Below are positions 47,373 to 49,135 of a DNA stretch of 49,135 nucleotides, in pieces. Numbering within the stretch: position 1 is the first letter of the stretch; each line of letters begins with the position of its first letter. The notes under the pieces were generated by a model that saw nothing but the letters and a program-made list of their open reading frames with translations, was not told where the DNA came from and made no database searches. Both the position numbers and the translations under genes were made by a program. Origin of the DNA: JBDHTS01 sp039808845 (GTDB lineage Bacteria > Pseudomonadota > Alphaproteobacteria > Micavibrionales > Micavibrionaceae); the NCBI GenBank assembly GCA_039808845.1, contig JBDHTS010000002.1, positions 1 to 49,135 on the forward strand. The letters are read 5' to 3'.

Positions 47373-49135
47373 ATGCAGATCACAGGCAGCTTTTCCGCCC
47401 TCGGCCTTGGCAAGGAATTCGCGATCAAATACGGCGAAAGCTTCACGTATGACGTCAGCGGCACGTTTACCGGGTCCGTCACGCTGCTGAAATCAATCAC
47501 CGGCGTCCTGGGGCCGTGGAAGCCGGTGCTGACCGCGAACAGCGCCCTGTCCGGCACGATACGATGCGAAGCGCTGGCGGGCGAACGCTATCGCTTCGAG
47601 TGCCGCAGCTACACGTCCGGCACGATCGTCACGGAACTGGAAGACGTCGACGAAGAACCGCTGCAGGGCCAGGGGAAAGTCGAATGGTTCAACGATAAGG
47701 GCGAACGCGTTTTCGCCATCACGGAAAACGGGATCCGCTTCCTGAACGAAGCGTCGGTCATCCCGTCGACGAATTTCAACAACCTGACCGGCATCCCGTT
47801 CAAGATTTTCATCCCGTCGGACAACACCGGCGCGACGGACGTGACGGCGGAGCTGGAAGCCTTCGTGGCCGCGAACCAGGGCTACGGGGTCCGCACGCGC
47901 GACCACGACACCATCCTGCTGAACAACGGTTTCAAGGAAGACGAAACGAACGACATCCTGATCGATTTCGGCCTGACGCGCGTCAAATACGACTATATGA
48001 CAAACAACGACGCCGCGATTTATTGCGACAACACAGGCAATGCATCGGGTGAACGGACTGTTTCCGCCCTGTCGATGGTGACGGTGAACAACGATGCGAC
48101 CGTATCGCGCGCCACGATCAACACGTCGGTCGGCGGCGACCGCTTCGACTGGTTCGCCTTCTATTCGACGGACGCCAACCCGGCGAAAGCCGGCGGGCAG
48201 CTGGGTGAAATCGCGCAGCTGATCACAGACGAAAACAGCCTGAACCTGACGTTTACCAGGAAGCTGAACAAACACGACCAGTACGCGACGAACATGCGCG
48301 TGCGGAAGCTGGACAAGAACCGCAAGCTGTATATCCGGGGCGGTATCTTCTCCGCGAACGGCGACCCTGAAACGCGCAGCATAACGACCCGCGCAACCGG
48401 CATCCGGGTCATGGGCTTTGTTCACCCGTCCATCTGCGACGTCGTGTTCGACGGGCCGTGGGCGCAGGCCATCCGACTGGACTGCAACGCCGCGCCGCGC
48501 ATCCATAACCTTGTCGTCTACAACGTCGGCAACATGGCCGCCTATAACGGCTACACGTATGGCGTCCAGCTTTACGCCATGAACGACGGCGCGGATATCC
48601 ATAACATCGTCATCTTCAACGGACGCCACGAAGGCTTCACGACGGACGGCAACAGTTCCGGCACGCTCACCTGGTACCAGAAAGGCATCCCGACGAACTT
48701 CGTGGTCGACGGCGTCCACGGCATGAACTGCCACGCCAGCCAGGTCGATACGCACGAAGAAGGCGACGGCGGTCACGTCACGAACGTCAACGGCTATTTC
48801 TCCTATCAGGACGAAGACATCGCGCCGAGCTTTTCGGGCATCGTCGTCCAGCACCGCTGTTCGAACACGCGGTTCAGCAATATCCACTGCCACGGCGGCA
48901 CGGGCGCGATCAAGATCAACGCGATCGATCACGGCTTCGAAGACCAGGTCCATCTGGACAACATCAACGTTTTCAAGACCACGCAGACAGGCACGACGGA
49001 CGCGGATATCGCGAACAACCTGATCGACCAGGACGGCCTGACGAACAAACGCATGATCTACCTGGAAAACTCGAAATTCAATGACGTCGGTACCTGTATT
49101 TCCGTCGGCAAATCCGTGCCGCTGACGATCGGCAT
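47373..49135 (+). CDS. Tailspike / beta-helix receptor-binding protein, incomplete at window edge
   Basis: The frame is open from ATG 47373 to the edge (587 codons) with GAGG 9 nt upstream. The first 110 residues look like an Ig-like or particle-binding domain (TGSFSALGLGKEFAIKYG). From about residue 150 the sequence shows the PFKIFIPSDNTGATDV opening and repeated short strands of right-handed beta-helix tailspikes (for example HNLVVYNVGN and DIHNIVIFNG). Such proteins bind and often cleave surface polysaccharide. Located right after the connector gene, before any capsid gene. The C-terminus is outside the window. Confidence 0.8.
   Translation, partial: MQITGSFSALGLGKEFAIKYGESFTYDVSGTFTGSVTLLKSITGVLGPWKPVLTANSALSGTIRCEALAGERYRFECRSYTSGTIVTELEDVDEEPLQGQGKVEWFNDKGERVFAITENGIRFLNEASVIPSTNFNNLTGIPFKIFIPSDNTGATDVTAELEAFVAANQGYGVRTRDHDTILLNNGFKEDETNDILIDFGLTRVKYDYMTNNDAAIYCDNTGNASGERTVSALSMVTVNNDATVSRATINTSVGGDRFDWFAFYSTDANPAKAGGQLGEIAQLITDENSLNLTFTRKLNKHDQYATNMRVRKLDKNRKLYIRGGIFSANGDPETRSITTRATGIRVMGFVHPSICDVVFDGPWAQAIRLDCNAAPRIHNLVVYNVGNMAAYNGYTYGVQLYAMNDGADIHNIVIFNGRHEGFTTDGNSSGTLTWYQKGIPTNFVVDGVHGMNCHASQVDTHEEGDGGHVTNVNGYFSYQDEDIAPSFSGIVVQHRCSNTRFSNIHCHGGTGAIKINAIDHGFEDQVHLDNINVFKTTQTGTTDADIANNLIDQDGLTNKRMIYLENSKFNDVGTCISVGKSVPLTIG

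Noticed and set aside
45746..47557. A 603-codon frame on the minus strand
   Set aside because: Antisense to the connector and the start of the tailspike gene; composition typical of a shadow frame.
47493..48953. A 486-codon frame on the minus strand
   Set aside because: Antisense to the tailspike gene, which has beta-helix features and continues to the window edge.

Overview
The window is GC-rich bacterial chromosome carrying a long type IV pilus operon, a calcium-repeat lipase region, two arginine tRNA genes and the left two thirds of a temperate podovirus-like prophage. The sequence style (MSHA/PilTU-type pilus genes, REP-like palindromes with CGTCATCCCC arms, a phage module typical of alphaproteobacterial prophages) suggests an alphaproteobacterium, perhaps a surface-associated or predatory lineage. 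That taxonomic guess is inference only; there is no rRNA here.

Region 1 (1-507) is a non-coding cluster of REP-like palindromes. Region 2 (508-17054, all minus strand, transcribed right to left) is one near-continuous operon: PilB/MshE assembly ATPase, PilC/GspF platform protein (apparently starting at ATC), a fused PilM-PilN-like protein, PilO-like, PilP/MshK-like, an ABC ATPase, a TPR protein, the PilD prepilin peptidase, PilT, PilU, an MshL-type lipoprotein secretin, an ABC-2-like permease, an unknown membrane-anchored protein and a membrane-bound AraC regulator. Most junctions overlap by a few bases. No pilin gene is present, so the machine must use pilins encoded elsewhere. The ATPase, permease and anchored protein recall the PilGHI transporter of myxobacterial and Bdellovibrio pili.

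Region 3 (17223-23250) holds a 1256-residue RTX lipase coupled to a secreted partner, a truncated duplicate of the lipase mid-region, a 30-codon gene with its own promoter and terminator, and an orphan 58-residue gene. This accessory block abuts the 3' end of tRNA-Arg(ACG). Region 4 (23610-26055) has an OmpA-like envelope protein and two small secreted proteins.

Region 5 (about 26190 to the right edge) is a prophage whose tyrosine integrase points into the 3' end of tRNA-Arg(CCT). The leftward early operon (37347 to 26249) carries recombination and replication genes: DUF2800 nuclease, DUF2815 ssDNA-binding protein, family A DNA polymerase, VRR-NUC nuclease, adenine methylase, SNF2-like helicase, DUF4224 protein and integrase. 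The switch region has an S24 repressor overlapping a lipoprotein gene, a Cro-like gene and matching operators. Rightward genes are a structured leader, an AEP primase/SF3 helicase, a candidate iteron origin, terminase subunits, a T7-type head-tail connector and a beta-helix tailspike that runs off the window.

The points most worth a second look are the pilus-linked ABC transporter, the ATC start of pilC, the 30-codon transcription unit, the repressor-coupled lipoprotein, the leader with competing helices at 39599-39781 and the iteron cluster at 42491-42629.
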